Positions 26,064-34,616 of a DNA stretch of 64,000 nt are shown piece after piece. Origin of the DNA: Spirochaeta isovalerica (GTDB lineage Bacteria; Spirochaetota; Spirochaetia; DSM-2461). The DNA is taken from NCBI RefSeq assembly GCF_014207565.1, contig NZ_JACHGJ010000008.1, forward strand, positions 169,202 to 233,201. The letters are read 5' to 3'. The translations under genes and the position numbers were made by a program. Every line of letters begins with the position of its first letter. Position 1 is the stretch's first letter. Under the pieces are notes generated by a model. That model was not told the origin of the DNA. It did not search any database and was given only the letters and a program-made list of their open reading frames with translations.

Positions 26064-26794
26064 TACAGGTGGCCTTCTGATAAAATGACGACATCAACCC
26101 GGCGGTTGAAGGCTCTTCCCTCTTCACTATCGTTCGGCGCAACCGGCCTCATGGAAGAAAAACCGCTGATTTGGAACTGTCTCTCATCGGCCCCGAAATC
26201 CACAAGGTAGTGAAGAACACTGGCCGAGCGGGCTGTGGACAACTCCCAGTTTGTCGGAAAAGGACCGTCGGGATCGGTGGGACCTTCATCGGCGTGGCCT
26301 TCTACTTTGAAAGACCGGTCGGAAAGCTCGGGGTTGCTGAGTATCCGCGCCAGCTTCTGAAGAATCACCCTCGACTCCTCTATGTTCACTTCGGCGGAAG
26401 CGGGCCTGAACAGCATATCGCCGGCAAGCGATATTATTAACCCCCTTTCATCCTCGGTGACTTTAACTTTTTCACTTTTGATTTCAGGTTTGAACATGGA
26501 AACGGCACTCTGCCGTGCCTTGTCCAGCCCCGTCCCTCTGCTCTGAGAAGGCATGGAGAGTATGTTATTCCCCAATTCGGTTAATTCTCCGACCGAAAGA
26601 GTGTTTCCTCCCTGAAGTACGCCCAGCCCGTTAAAGGACTGCATGATCATATCCAGGCGGTGCCCGTCAATAGCCTCGGGATTCATGAGTATTACGAAGA
26701 AGCACAAAAGCAGGGTAACCATATCCCCGTAGGTGGTCATCCACTCCGGTGCGCCTTCTTCACATTTCGGGCATTTCTGCTGTTCATCTGCCAT
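26063..26794 (-). CDS. motB: MotB stator protein
   Basis: A 243-residue stator subunit that anchors the motor to peptidoglycan. The single membrane helix (about 20-40) contains the proton-carrying Asp24 (TYGDMVTLLL). An OmpA-like peptidoglycan-binding domain covers about 120-240 (EGHADEGP, FSSMRPVAPNDS, NRRVDVVI). The N-terminus holds a CPKC pair at 8-11, before the helix. It lies 11 bases after motA. Confidence 0.95.
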   Translation of the reverse strand: MADEQQKCPKCEEGAPEWMTTYGDMVTLLLCFFVILMNPEAIDGHRLDMIMQSFNGLGVLQGGNTLSVGELTELGNNILSMPSQSRGTGLDKARQSAVSMFKPEIKSEKVKVTEDERGLIISLAGDMLFRPASAEVNIEESRVILQKLARILSNPELSDRSFKVEGHADEGPTDPDGPFPTNWELSTARSASVLHYLVDFGADERQFQISGFSSMRPVAPNDSEEGRAFNRRVDVVILSEGHL

Positions 26795-26805
26795 AGGCTA
26801 TCCCT

Positions 26806-27582
26806 TTACTCTTCTCCGCCGCCGCCCGAAGGTCTTTCGGAAGGCGGTAGGAACGTATAGAGTTTCTGTTCGAGGATTCTCGGGTTGTCTCCCGATTGAA
26901 TAGACAGAATCCCCTCGATCATAATTTCCTTGACCAGCATTTCGTCGGCGTTTCTGTCTTCAAGCTTCATTTTCAACGGCGCCAGAAAGAGGTTGGCGAA
27001 AAGCGAACCGTATAGTGTCGTAATGAGGGCAACGGCCATATTGGGACCAACCGAAGCTGTATCCTCCAGGTTGGCCATCATACCGATAAGCCCAAGAAGT
27101 GTTCCGATCATTCCGAACGCCGGAGCGAGAGTCCCCCATCCTCCGACGAAATCAATTCCCTTCTGATGCCTCGCTTCAATCTGATTGAGATTGGTATAAA
27201 GCACTTTTTTAATAACATCCGGGTCCGTACCATCGACGACGAGACGCATGCCGCCTTTCATAAAATCATCTTCCACATCGTTCAAGGCGTCATCAAGGGA
27301 GAGAAGCCCTTCCTTACGGGCGCTTTCGGAAAATGCGACAAGCTGACGGATCAGTTCATCTTTATTGTAGACTTTGAGATTAAAGGCATTGCTCAGGAAT
27401 TTCATCATCCCCAGGGTACGGGCAAGCGGATTGGCAGCCATCAGAGCCATAAGGGATCCGACGATTACGATAAGAAATGAAGCCGCATCAATGAAAAGGC
27501 CTAGAGAGTTACCCGCGACTATGATACTCAATACGAGAAGGATCATTCCCCCCGCGAATCCGCCTATTGTAGCAATATCCAT
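26806..27582 (-). CDS. motA: MotA stator protein
   Basis: A 258-residue stator subunit with four membrane helices and a large cytoplasmic loop between helices 2 and 3. The GTLLGLIGMMANLED segment and the preceding GGWGTLAPAFGMIGT are the conserved helix-3 region that lines the ion channel; the proton type is likely but not proven. It pairs with MotB directly downstream and is preceded by flbD. Confidence 0.95.
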   Translation of the reverse strand: MDIATIGGFAGGMILLVLSIIVAGNSLGLFIDAASFLIVIVGSLMALMAANPLARTLGMMKFLSNAFNLKVYNKDELIRQLVAFSESARKEGLLSLDDALNDVEDDFMKGGMRLVVDGTDPDVIKKVLYTNLNQIEARHQKGIDFVGGWGTLAPAFGMIGTLLGLIGMMANLEDTASVGPNMAVALITTLYGSLFANLFLAPLKMKLEDRNADEMLVKEIMIEGILSIQSGDNPRILEQKLYTFLPPSERPSGGGGEE

Positions 27583-27588
27583 TAAAAC

Positions 27589-27792
27589 CTACTCCTCATT
27601 CTTGAATGCGCCGATCAGCCTCCGGTATTCGACAATGCGGTCGAAAACGACGGAATACTCCTCCTGGACTACCAGCTTTTTGCCCGAAAGCATAACAATG
27701 GTGGTATCGGGATTGTTTTCAATATACTCTATCTGATGGGGATTTACATAGAATTCTCTGCCGTATTTACCCATCATGGTGACTTTTACCAA
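27589..27792 (-). CDS. flbD: FlbD family protein
   Basis: A 67-residue protein of the small FlbD family found between flgE and motA in spirochetes and Firmicutes. The typical body is GREFYVNPHQIEYIENNPDTTIVM (split, residues about 11-34). The start is a TTG after a GGGGAGA ribosome site, which gives MVKVT as in relatives. Function is unsettled. It lies 6 bases before motA. Confidence 0.85.
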   Translation of the reverse strand: MVKVTMMGKYGREFYVNPHQIEYIENNPDTTIVMLSGKKLVVQEEYSVVFDRIVEYRRLIGAFKNEE

Positions 27793-27840
27793 TTTTATCT
27801 CCCCGTACTGTTATCGGACGGTTTGTTTATAAATAGGGCT

Positions 27841-27863
27841 GAGAGGCTGCATGAAAGCCTCTC
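27841..27863 (-). other. Stem-loop after flgE
   Basis: A perfect 8-bp hairpin (arms 27841-27848 and 27856-27863, 7-base loop) lies 20 bases beyond the flgE stop, with an AT-rich but not U-tract tail. It could be a weak terminator or a processing point that lowers flbD-motAB expression relative to the hook protein. A TCCGATAA sequence resembling a sigma-28 -10 follows just before flbD, but no fitting -35 lies 15 bases upstream. Confidence 0.4.
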
Positions 27864-27882
27864 CAACCCGATCAATTACCTA

Positions 27883-29271
27883 TTACCTTTTCAGTGTCAG
27901 CAGTTCCTGAAGCATCTGGTCCGATGTCGTAATGGTCTTGCTGTTGGCCTGAAAACCTCTCTGCGTTACAATCATATCAGTGAACTGTTCCGCCAGGTCC
28001 ACGTTACTCATTTCAAGAGCACCGGCGATGAACTTACCTTTACCGGCGATTCCGGAAGGACCGATATTGGGATCGCCCGAGTTGTTGGAAACGACGAATG
28101 TCGTATCTCCGGCTTTTTCAAGTCCGCCGGGATTAACAAATGATGCCAGGGCAATCTGTCCGAGCTCCCGGTTAGTTCCGTTGGAGTAGACACCGGTTAT
28201 GATTCCGCTCTGATCGATTTTAAAAGTATCGAGATACCCCATGCCGTATCCATCCTGCTTGAAAGCTTTTGTGGACGATGTCTCGGCGAACTGAGTGATA
28301 GAGTTTGTATAACTGCCCACATCTCCCAGGTTCAGATTGAATAACTGTCTGATCTGGTTTCCCGCTCCGTCGGGAGTGGTGTCGGGCACATCGAAAGCTA
28401 TGGGGATGAGCAGAGCGCCTTCCGTTATAGCATCGCCCTGGGCATCTTCAACCGATGCAAGAGATCCGAGGTTATCGAAATTGAGAAGGAACGTGTTTGT
28501 CCCATTCCCCTCTGCCCCGATGTTGGTCAGCGTGTTGGTGTCCACTTCCGCATCACCGTCCACCGTTACTGTCGCTTCCCACTGATTGGCCACTCCCGGC
28601 ACTTTGGTAAAGCTTATGTTCAGTTTGTGAACATTTCCGAATGTGTCATAGATATCTTTATCGATGGACCAGGTTCCCTCCCTGGTTTCCGCTGCTCCCG
28701 CGCCATCGGCGATCTCGGGCATTCTCTTATCGAGGTTACAGGCGAACTCGACTTCCGTCGTGGCCGAAGCGGGATCCTTTCCTCCGATGGGAATGTACAG
28801 ATCTCCCGGATCGGAAGCGGTATTGATAAATCTCTGTCCGTCGACAACTTCGGCAGACCATCCCTGAACGAGCATTCCGTTAGCGGGATTTACGAGCATT
28901 CCGTCTGAATCCAGTCCGAAAGCACCGGCTCTCGTATAATATTCTTTGGCTCCGGATCTCATAATGAAAAATCCATTGCCCTGAACGGCTACGTCGTCCG
29001 TCTTTCCGGTTGTCTGCAGGGATCCCTGAGTATGAATGGTATCAATAGAAGCGACAGCCATACCGAGACCGATCTGTTTGGGGTTTACACCGCCAAGCTG
29101 TTCCGTAGGTTTCGCGGCACCGCCCATACTCTGGGAGATCATGTCCTGAAAATTGACACGTCCCTTCTTAAAACCGATTGTATTGACGTTGGAGATGTTG
29201 TTACCGATAACATCCATTCTCACCTGATGATTCTGAAGTCCGGAAACACCGGAGTATAGTGATCGCATCAT
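27883..29271 (-). CDS. flgE: FlgE flagellar hook protein
   Basis: A 462-residue hook subunit with the conserved rod/hook N-terminal part ([20 protein letters not shown]) and C-terminal heptads ([20 protein letters not shown], split). Lys165 and Cys178-Asn179 are present at the exact positions reported for Treponema denticola FlgE, where Lys165 and Cys178 of neighbouring subunits form a lysinoalanine cross-link that stiffens the periplasmic hook. It lies 17 bases after flgD. Confidence 0.95.
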   Translation of the reverse strand: MMRSLYSGVSGLQNHQVRMDVIGNNISNVNTIGFKKGRVNFQDMISQSMGGAAKPTEQLGGVNPKQIGLGMAVASIDTIHTQGSLQTTGKTDDVAVQGNGFFIMRSGAKEYYTRAGAFGLDSDGMLVNPANGMLVQGWSAEVVDGQRFINTASDPGDLYIPIGGKDPASATTEVEFACNLDKRMPEIADGAGAAETREGTWSIDKDIYDTFGNVHKLNISFTKVPGVANQWEATVTVDGDAEVDTNTLTNIGAEGNGTNTFLLNFDNLGSLASVEDAQGDAITEGALLIPIAFDVPDTTPDGAGNQIRQLFNLNLGDVGSYTNSITQFAETSSTKAFKQDGYGMGYLDTFKIDQSGIITGVYSNGTNRELGQIALASFVNPGGLEKAGDTTFVVSNNSGDPNIGPSGIAGKGKFIAGALEMSNVDLAEQFTDMIVTQRGFQANSKTITTSDQMLQELLTLKR

Positions 29272-29288
29272 AACTTACAATCTCCTCT

Positions 29289-29723
29289 TTATTCTCTTAT
29301 CCTGGAAACGCTTTCCAGACCGAAATATCTGCCATCGACGAGGATGTTGGGGAAATCTCCACCGGTTACAGCCTCGACTTTTCCGCTTATCAAATTGTCG
29401 CCTTCGGCAATTTCCACCGTACGGCCCAGCATTCCCAGAGCCTGGGAGGACTGGATTCTGTCGGCGACCTTTGTAAACTCATTACTCATATTTGTCATCT
29501 GCTCCAATGAGGAGAACTGAGCCATCTGGGCAATGAACTCTTTATCTTCCAAAGGTTTGGTCGGATCCTGATTGGAGAGCTGGGAAATGAGGATCTTAAG
29601 AAAATCATCTTTATCAAGCCCATCTTTCTTGACTCTCCCCTCATTAATGGTTTTGTTGAATGCATCGACCTGCATTGAAACTTTGGATTGATCTGTCGAT
29701 GACATCAATGTTGAAAAATCCAT
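29289..29723 (-). CDS. flgD: FlgD hook-capping protein
   Basis: A 144-residue hook scaffold/cap protein. The N-terminal motif LDKDDFLKILISQLSNQDPT (35-54) is the FlgD hallmark. It is short and lacks the Tudor/FnIII domains of enteric FlgD (about 230), as is common in spirochetes. It lies between fliK and flgE. Confidence 0.92.
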   Translation of the reverse strand: MDFSTLMSSTDQSKVSMQVDAFNKTINEGRVKKDGLDKDDFLKILISQLSNQDPTKPLEDKEFIAQMAQFSSLEQMTNMSNEFTKVADRIQSSQALGMLGRTVEIAEGDNLISGKVEAVTGGDFPNILVDGRYFGLESVSRIRE

Positions 29724-29738
29724 GAAATCTCCTTATTC

Positions 29739-31133
29739 CTATACGACCAGATTGATATGCTGTGTGCCCTGACCGGCAGCCATTCGATCGACCGAGGGAA
29801 CCGCATCATCGAGGGTTTTCAGTCTTTCGCTGAAGAAGGGCTGATCATCACGGAAGGACTGGTTTCCCTCGCGGTTGCCATTTCCGTCTCCCACTGTCAC
29901 TTCAATGGATGAGCTGCTGATTCCCGCTTCCTCAAAGGCTTTGGACAGATTGCTCAGATTGTTCTCGAATATCTGCCCTACTCTACTATTCTCGACAATA
30001 ATTTTTCCGACTAAATTGTTTTCATTCATATCCAGATGAATTTTGACCCGCCCCAGAGCCTCCGGTTTGAGGATGAGCTTGATCTCGCCCTGATTATTGT
30101 CCTTGAGAACGAAAGAAGCTTTTTTAACAATCTGATCGTTTCCCGTTTCACGCAGTTCTCGGGCCAGCATAACTTCCCTGTTTTCGCTGAAACGGCTGTG
30201 AAAGGATTTGCTTTCTTCACCGGCTGCCCGATCAAGATTCTGCTCACCAAGAACAATCTGATTCGATTCCTTCGACGTCTGATCAGCCGTTTCCATAGAA
30301 GCCGACGCTTTGCTCAAAGCCTGGGCGCTCTCGCGGTGTTCGCTATTCTTCGTCCTGCTATCCACTACGGTTAAGACCGGCTGTTCTTTCCCTTTTTTGC
30401 GGGAGGAAACAGCCTCTTTGGCCGGGATATCGGCTTTTGGAGAATGAATCGCCTGGGAAACTGTTGCTTCAGCCATTTTTCCATCTCCCGACCTGGGAAA
30501 GGGAATGATCACATTATCATTGTTATTGTCAGAATCCTCAGTCTTTTCCCCGGATTCTTTCTTATTCAGTATTTTCCCGGGATTTTCCTTATCATGAACA
30601 GCAAGGGACAAGCCGGCGGCTGCAGCTTGCTCGGCAGTTTTATCATTCTCATCCGACGCAGCTGGTTTCAAATCTTTTTTGGCTATGTGCCGGGAATTCT
30701 CCGATGCAGATTTAGAGATGAAAGAGCCTGCCTTCTTTTGCTCTCCCTCTTCAGAGATAACAGATGCAGACTTATCAGAAGAAATCTCCCCTTCCTCAAC
30801 CGGAACAGCTTCTGTCTTCAGTTTCAACCCGGGTTTTCTGATTCCTTCCCGGTTCTCCATAGTTTTTGCAGTGGAGATTTTTTGTTCAGTTGCGGTAGAT
30901 TTTGTCTTTTTACTGCCTTCGGGAATTTCCTTTTCACCCCGAGCTGCAGCACTTTCCGCACTTTTTCTGCTCTTTTCGGATTCTGCTGCTTCATTGCCTT
31001 TCATGGCTTTTTCAAGAGAATCTTTAAAACGGGAATCGGAACCGTCCTGCAAAGGGGGGCTCTCCGTTCTGGTAGTCCGGCTCTTCTGATCCGGTGGTCC
31101 GGATTGGATAAGAGCGTTAATCGTTGAGGTCAT
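29739..31133 (-). CDS. fliK: FliK hook-length control protein
   Basis: A 464-residue secreted ruler. A long disordered, Lys/Glu/Ser-rich N-terminal region (about 1-330) ends in a compact Flg_hook C-terminal domain (about 335-430: GEIKLILKPEALGRVKIHLD), which interacts with FlhB to switch export specificity. It starts after a GGAGGA ribosome site. A strong terminator and a candidate sigma-28 promoter lie upstream, so it probably heads a transcript fliK-flgD-flgE. Confidence 0.9.
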   Translation of the reverse strand: MTSTINALIQSGPPDQKSRTTRTESPPLQDGSDSRFKDSLEKAMKGNEAAESEKSRKSAESAAARGEKEIPEGSKKTKSTATEQKISTAKTMENREGIRKPGLKLKTEAVPVEEGEISSDKSASVISEEGEQKKAGSFISKSASENSRHIAKKDLKPAASDENDKTAEQAAAAGLSLAVHDKENPGKILNKKESGEKTEDSDNNNDNVIIPFPRSGDGKMAEATVSQAIHSPKADIPAKEAVSSRKKGKEQPVLTVVDSRTKNSEHRESAQALSKASASMETADQTSKESNQIVLGEQNLDRAAGEESKSFHSRFSENREVMLARELRETGNDQIVKKASFVLKDNNQGEIKLILKPEALGRVKIHLDMNENNLVGKIIVENSRVGQIFENNLSNLSKAFEEAGISSSSIEVTVGDGNGNREGNQSFRDDQPFFSERLKTLDDAVPSVDRMAAGQGTQHINLVV

Positions 31134-31162
31134 AAATCCTCCAGGATGTTTACTCCCTTTAA

Positions 31163-31189
31163 TTTTCGACCATTTTTAAAGTTGATTAA
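31163..31189 (-). promoter_or_regulatory. Candidate sigma-28 promoter of fliK
   Basis: On the minus strand TTAA (31186-31189), exactly 15 bases, then GTCGAAAA (31163-31170) match 9 of 12 positions of TAAA-N15-GCCGATAA. It lies 30 bases before the fliK start and after a terminator, where a promoter is needed. A weak sigma-70-like alternative (TTGTTC-17-TTTAAA) overlaps it. Confidence 0.4.
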
Positions 31190-31216
31190 GTGAAATTGAA
31201 CAAGATTAGGGAATTG

Positions 31217-31250
31217 ATATAAAAAGAGAGCCGCTTTTCAGCAGCTCTCT
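31217..31250 (-). terminator. Intrinsic terminator after flbB
   Basis: Arms 31225-31235 and 31240-31250 form an 11-bp stem with one G-U pair and a 4-base loop, followed on the minus strand by five U residues and an AU-rich tail. It is 30 bases beyond the flbB stop, so it ends or attenuates the flgB-to-flbB transcript. Confidence 0.8.
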
Positions 31251-31279
31251 GACAATAGATAAACATTGATATGATTGAA

Positions 31280-31900
31280 TCAGTTTACCGTGGGCTCATC
31301 TGCCATCAGTTTCTGAATCGCCGCGCCTTTTTCCGGAGTCATAAGAGAAATCCAGTAGGAAACCAGTGAGTTTCTCCCCTCTTCCTGCGCCAGCCTTTCT
31401 GCTGTTCTCAGAACATCGACGACATCGAGATTTTCCATGTTCATCATGATGCTTACCGCGTCTTCCGGCGGCATACCTTCCAGATAACGGGCATTCTGCT
31501 CCAGGTTAGTCTGCTTATTGTTATAGCGGTTCAGCGCGTCATTTATGGATTTCTCCTTTTCGACGAGCGCCTTTTCCTTTTCATCCAGTTCCGTCTGTTT
31601 CTGGAGGATTTCCGCTTCGGCCAAATCGACTGCGGCCTCCCTTTTAGCCAGTTCATCGCGGAGCAGGTTCAGAGCTTCGATCTGCATATTCATTCTCTCC
31701 CGGTCAAGAACAATAGGCTGAGAGACCTCTTCGAGAACTTCCGGAGATTTGAGTCCCAACAGAGAAGTGACGGGAGACAACTGTTCCTTGGCATCGATAA
31801 CCCCCAGGTAATCGAACCAGATAGCTCCTCCCACAATCAGTACTGCTATGAGAAGCAAAAGCAGAAAGATTTTCAATACATTGCCGGCTGCACTTGCCAT
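31280..31900 (-). CDS. flbB: FlbB spirochete flagellar collar protein
   Basis: A 206-residue protein with one N-terminal membrane helix (about 8-30), a periplasmic coiled coil (about 70-135) and a MotE-like globular end (GMPPEDAVSIMMNMEN and SLMTPEKGAAIQKLM). FlbB seeds the spirochete-specific collar around the periplasmic motor and recruits stators in Borrelia. Its position after fliJ matches other spirochetes. It is the last gene before a terminator. Confidence 0.88.
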   Translation of the reverse strand: MASAAGNVLKIFLLLLLIAVLIVGGAIWFDYLGVIDAKEQLSPVTSLLGLKSPEVLEEVSQPIVLDRERMNMQIEALNLLRDELAKREAAVDLAEAEILQKQTELDEKEKALVEKEKSINDALNRYNNKQTNLEQNARYLEGMPPEDAVSIMMNMENLDVVDVLRTAERLAQEEGRNSLVSYWISLMTPEKGAAIQKLMADEPTVN

Positions 31901-31901
31901 G

Positions 31902-32336
31902 TCATCCTCCGTTTACCCTGGCTCTGCGGGAGATATTCAGGTCGTCGTTCATTTTTTCTTCGTATTTATTCCGTTCATGATGATATTCATCGTGCTGTTT
32001 CTCTTTCAGTTTGTCCAGAATTTTCCTTTTTTTGGAAGCTTCTATAAAATCTTTCAGAACTCTTTCCCTCTCTTTTTCCTTCAGAGAGAGCTTCCGTCGC
32101 GCTTCATCGGCTTTCCTGTCCATGAGAGCCTGATAATTGGCTACAGCCATAAGGCTGTTAACATCGCGTAGAGTGTTTTCAAGGGCGCAACGGCTTTTTT
32201 CCTCTTTGAATCCGCCGATTTCTCTGCGCAGGCGGGCACACTCGCCGGTAACTGAAGCGAGTTTATTCTCCCATTCCCGCTCTTGGCTTTCCCGGAGATG
32301 CAATACGGTTTCGAGGGAAAATTCAAACCTCTTCAT
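31902..32336 (-). CDS. fliJ: FliJ export chaperone
   Basis: A 144-residue coiled-coil protein that links the FliI ATPase to FlhA in the export apparatus. The conserved start FEFSLETVLHLRESQE (4-19) and heptad character throughout identify it. It overlaps fliI by 14 bases. Confidence 0.88.
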   Translation of the reverse strand: MKRFEFSLETVLHLRESQEREWENKLASVTGECARLRREIGGFKEEKSRCALENTLRDVNSLMAVANYQALMDRKADEARRKLSLKEKERERVLKDFIEASKKRKILDKLKEKQHDEYHHERNKYEEKMNDDLNISRRARVNGG

Positions 32337-33669
32337 CGATTATCCGTTCAGGGAAAAGATCAATACCGGAAATATCCGCACCCAGATCCATGGTTCTGTC
32401 CAGTTCCGCTTTCTCATGGGTTCCCTGCCGCAGAAATGAATTGATTTCAGCGATTTTATCTATGGCTTCATCAATCTCGTCGTTACTGCCTTTGACATAG
32501 GCTCCAATATTGATAAGATCTTCTTTCTCCGTATACAGAGCCAGCATCCGCCTGATATTACCAAAGCCCTTGCGCATGGCGGGATTGGTAATCGCCGGTT
32601 CCAGCCTTGAAATGGAACTGAGTACATCAATAGCCGGATAGTGATATTTCTCGGCCAATTTTCTGGAAAGTACGATATGACCGTCGAGAATACCGCGGAC
32701 TGAGTCCGCTACGGGGTCATCCATATCGCCTCCTTCAACCAGAACCGTATAGATTCCCGTGATGGACCCTTTATCCGATGTTCCCGAGCGCTCAAGCAGT
32801 TTGGGAAGAAGTGTGAACACGCTCGGCGTATACCCCTTTGAGGCCGGCGGCTCACCGATGGCCAGGCCGATTTCTCTCTGGGACATGGCGAAACGGGTCA
32901 CGGAATCGAAAAGGAGCATAACATCCTTTCCCTGATCCCTGAAATACTCGGCGACCGCCGTGGCGACAAATGCCCCGCGAACACGGGAGAGGGCCGGTGT
33001 ATCGGAAGTCGAAACAATAACGACCGAACGCTTGAGACCTTCTTCTCCGAGGTCGTTTTCAATAAACTCCCGGACTTCCCTGCCTCTTTCACCGATAAGG
33101 GCGATCACGTTGATATCCGCATTGGTATTGCGGGCGATCATACTGAGCAGCGTCGATTTTCCGACGCCGGAGCCGGAGAATATCCCCAGCCTCTGGCCTC
33201 TTCCCACGGGAATCAGCCCGTCTATGGCCCGGACACCTGTAACGATCCGCTCTTTTATCATTTTTCTCTTCATGGAGTCAGGGGGAAGGTTCATGGCGGG
33301 ATAGACATCGCAACAGGGAATGGGTCCCTTGTCATCGATGGGGTTTCCCCGGCCGTCGAGAACGCGTCCCAGCATATCTTCGGAAACATTGACGCTGAGC
33401 ATTTCCCCGGTGGCGATAACCTTGCAGCCCAGCTCTATGCCGTGCATCTCATCGTAAGGCATCAGCTGGACAGCGTCTCCCTTCAATGCGACCACTTCCG
33501 CATAGACTTCCCGATTCCCGCGGGGTATCTCGATTTTGCAGACCTCGCCTACAGCGGCCACTGGACCGAGACTCTCGATTATTACACCCTGAACTTTCGT
33601 AACTGTTCCGGTGCATTTAATGGAATCCATTGAGTCGAGAACTGTAAAATACTTCTCAAGAATCTGCAT
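32323..33669 (-). CDS. fliI: FliI flagellar export ATPase
   Basis: A 448-residue F1-beta-like ATPase that powers unloading of export substrates. Walker A GSGVGKST (165-172), the catalytic-glutamate region GERGREVREF (193-202), Walker B VMLLFDSVTR and the TGIYTVLVEGGDMDDP segment are all intact. The length matches the family (about 440-457). FliH precedes it by 9 bases and fliJ overlaps its end. Confidence 0.96.
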   Translation of the reverse strand: MQILEKYFTVLDSMDSIKCTGTVTKVQGVIIESLGPVAAVGEVCKIEIPRGNREVYAEVVALKGDAVQLMPYDEMHGIELGCKVIATGEMLSVNVSEDMLGRVLDGRGNPIDDKGPIPCCDVYPAMNLPPDSMKRKMIKERIVTGVRAIDGLIPVGRGQRLGIFSGSGVGKSTLLSMIARNTNADINVIALIGERGREVREFIENDLGEEGLKRSVVIVSTSDTPALSRVRGAFVATAVAEYFRDQGKDVMLLFDSVTRFAMSQREIGLAIGEPPASKGYTPSVFTLLPKLLERSGTSDKGSITGIYTVLVEGGDMDDPVADSVRGILDGHIVLSRKLAEKYHYPAIDVLSSISRLEPAITNPAMRKGFGNIRRMLALYTEKEDLINIGAYVKGSNDEIDEAIDKIAEINSFLRQGTHEKAELDRTMDLGADISGIDLFPERIIDEEV

Positions 33670-33678
33670 ATATCCCCC

Positions 33679-34593
33679 TTAAGACTCAATTCCCGTCTTA
33701 ATAGGCACGATATCGAGAATTTTCTCTTCGATTTCCTTAAGCTGAGAGGAGATTCTCGCATCGATCTGACCGAAGTCCGTTTCGATGATACACCCCCCCT
33801 TGTCCACGGAGGAATCCTCCAGAACGGTGATGGATTTGACATTTTCCACCATCCGCAGAAAGTCCTGAGTGTGCTCTGTGGTGATTTCCAGATCCGCGAG
33901 ATTGACTTTGATGGCCACATCTCCCCGGCTTTTCATTTTTCTCAGAGCCTGGACGACATTGTTGATAACAACGTTTTTCTGATTCTCCGAAACGACTTTG
34001 ATAACTTTCCGGGAGATCTGAAGGACCAGATCGATCAACTGGGATTCCGCTTCCTCGATAATTTCGACTCTCTTTTCGATCGACTTGTTCATTATCGTGT
34101 GAATTCTTTCGATCAGCCGGGCCACTTCCGCTTCGCCGGACTTGAATCCTTCTTCCCGGCCCGCTTCGTAGCCTTTGTCATAGGCATCTTTTTTAAAGTC
34201 CTCGATCTGCCGCTCCGTATCGTCGCGAAGCCGGGCTGCTTCAGCTTCGGCTGTTTCCCGGGTTTTCAAGGCTTCTTCTTCAGCTATCTGCTTTTCCGCC
34301 GTAGCCTGATCGGTTTTTTTGCGGACTTCTTCGAAAGCGGTTTCCTCGGCTTCCCGGATAATGGCTTCGGCCCGGGCCTGGGCCTCTTCGATCATGGCCT
34401 GTTTTTCCCGTTCCCACGAGGCTTTGAAAGCATCGGCTTCCCGTTTAAGGTCTTCCGCTGTGGGCCCTGTGTATTCAAACTCCTCAAGTTCTTCCACTTC
34501 CTCCACTTCCGTTTCGAAAACGGGGGCTTCTATTTTGACCTTCTGCTGCGTGAGATTCACTATTTCCTGCGGTCTGAATACACTTTTTGCCAC
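33679..34593 (-). CDS. fliH: FliH export ATPase regulator
   Basis: A 304-residue negative regulator and membrane tether of FliI. A long Glu/Ala/Arg-rich coiled coil (about 45-150) contains a GYEAGREEGFKSG glycine-repeat segment (about 150), followed by the FliH/YscL C-terminal domain (about 165-295: VIKVVSENQKNVVINNVVQA). The order fliG-fliH-fliI-fliJ is canonical. Confidence 0.92.
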   Translation of the reverse strand: MAKSVFRPQEIVNLTQQKVKIEAPVFETEVEEVEELEEFEYTGPTAEDLKREADAFKASWEREKQAMIEEAQARAEAIIREAEETAFEEVRKKTDQATAEKQIAEEEALKTRETAEAEAARLRDDTERQIEDFKKDAYDKGYEAGREEGFKSGEAEVARLIERIHTIMNKSIEKRVEIIEEAESQLIDLVLQISRKVIKVVSENQKNVVINNVVQALRKMKSRGDVAIKVNLADLEITTEHTQDFLRMVENVKSITVLEDSSVDKGGCIIETDFGQIDARISSQLKEIEEKILDIVPIKTGIES

Positions 34594-34616
34594 AAATCAC
34601 CTCCTGAAAACCGGCT

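Noticed and set aside
27800..27840. Full sigma-28 promoter before flbD
   Set aside because: The -10 (TCCGATAA) is good, but the four bases 15 upstream read CCTA, so no valid -35 is present.
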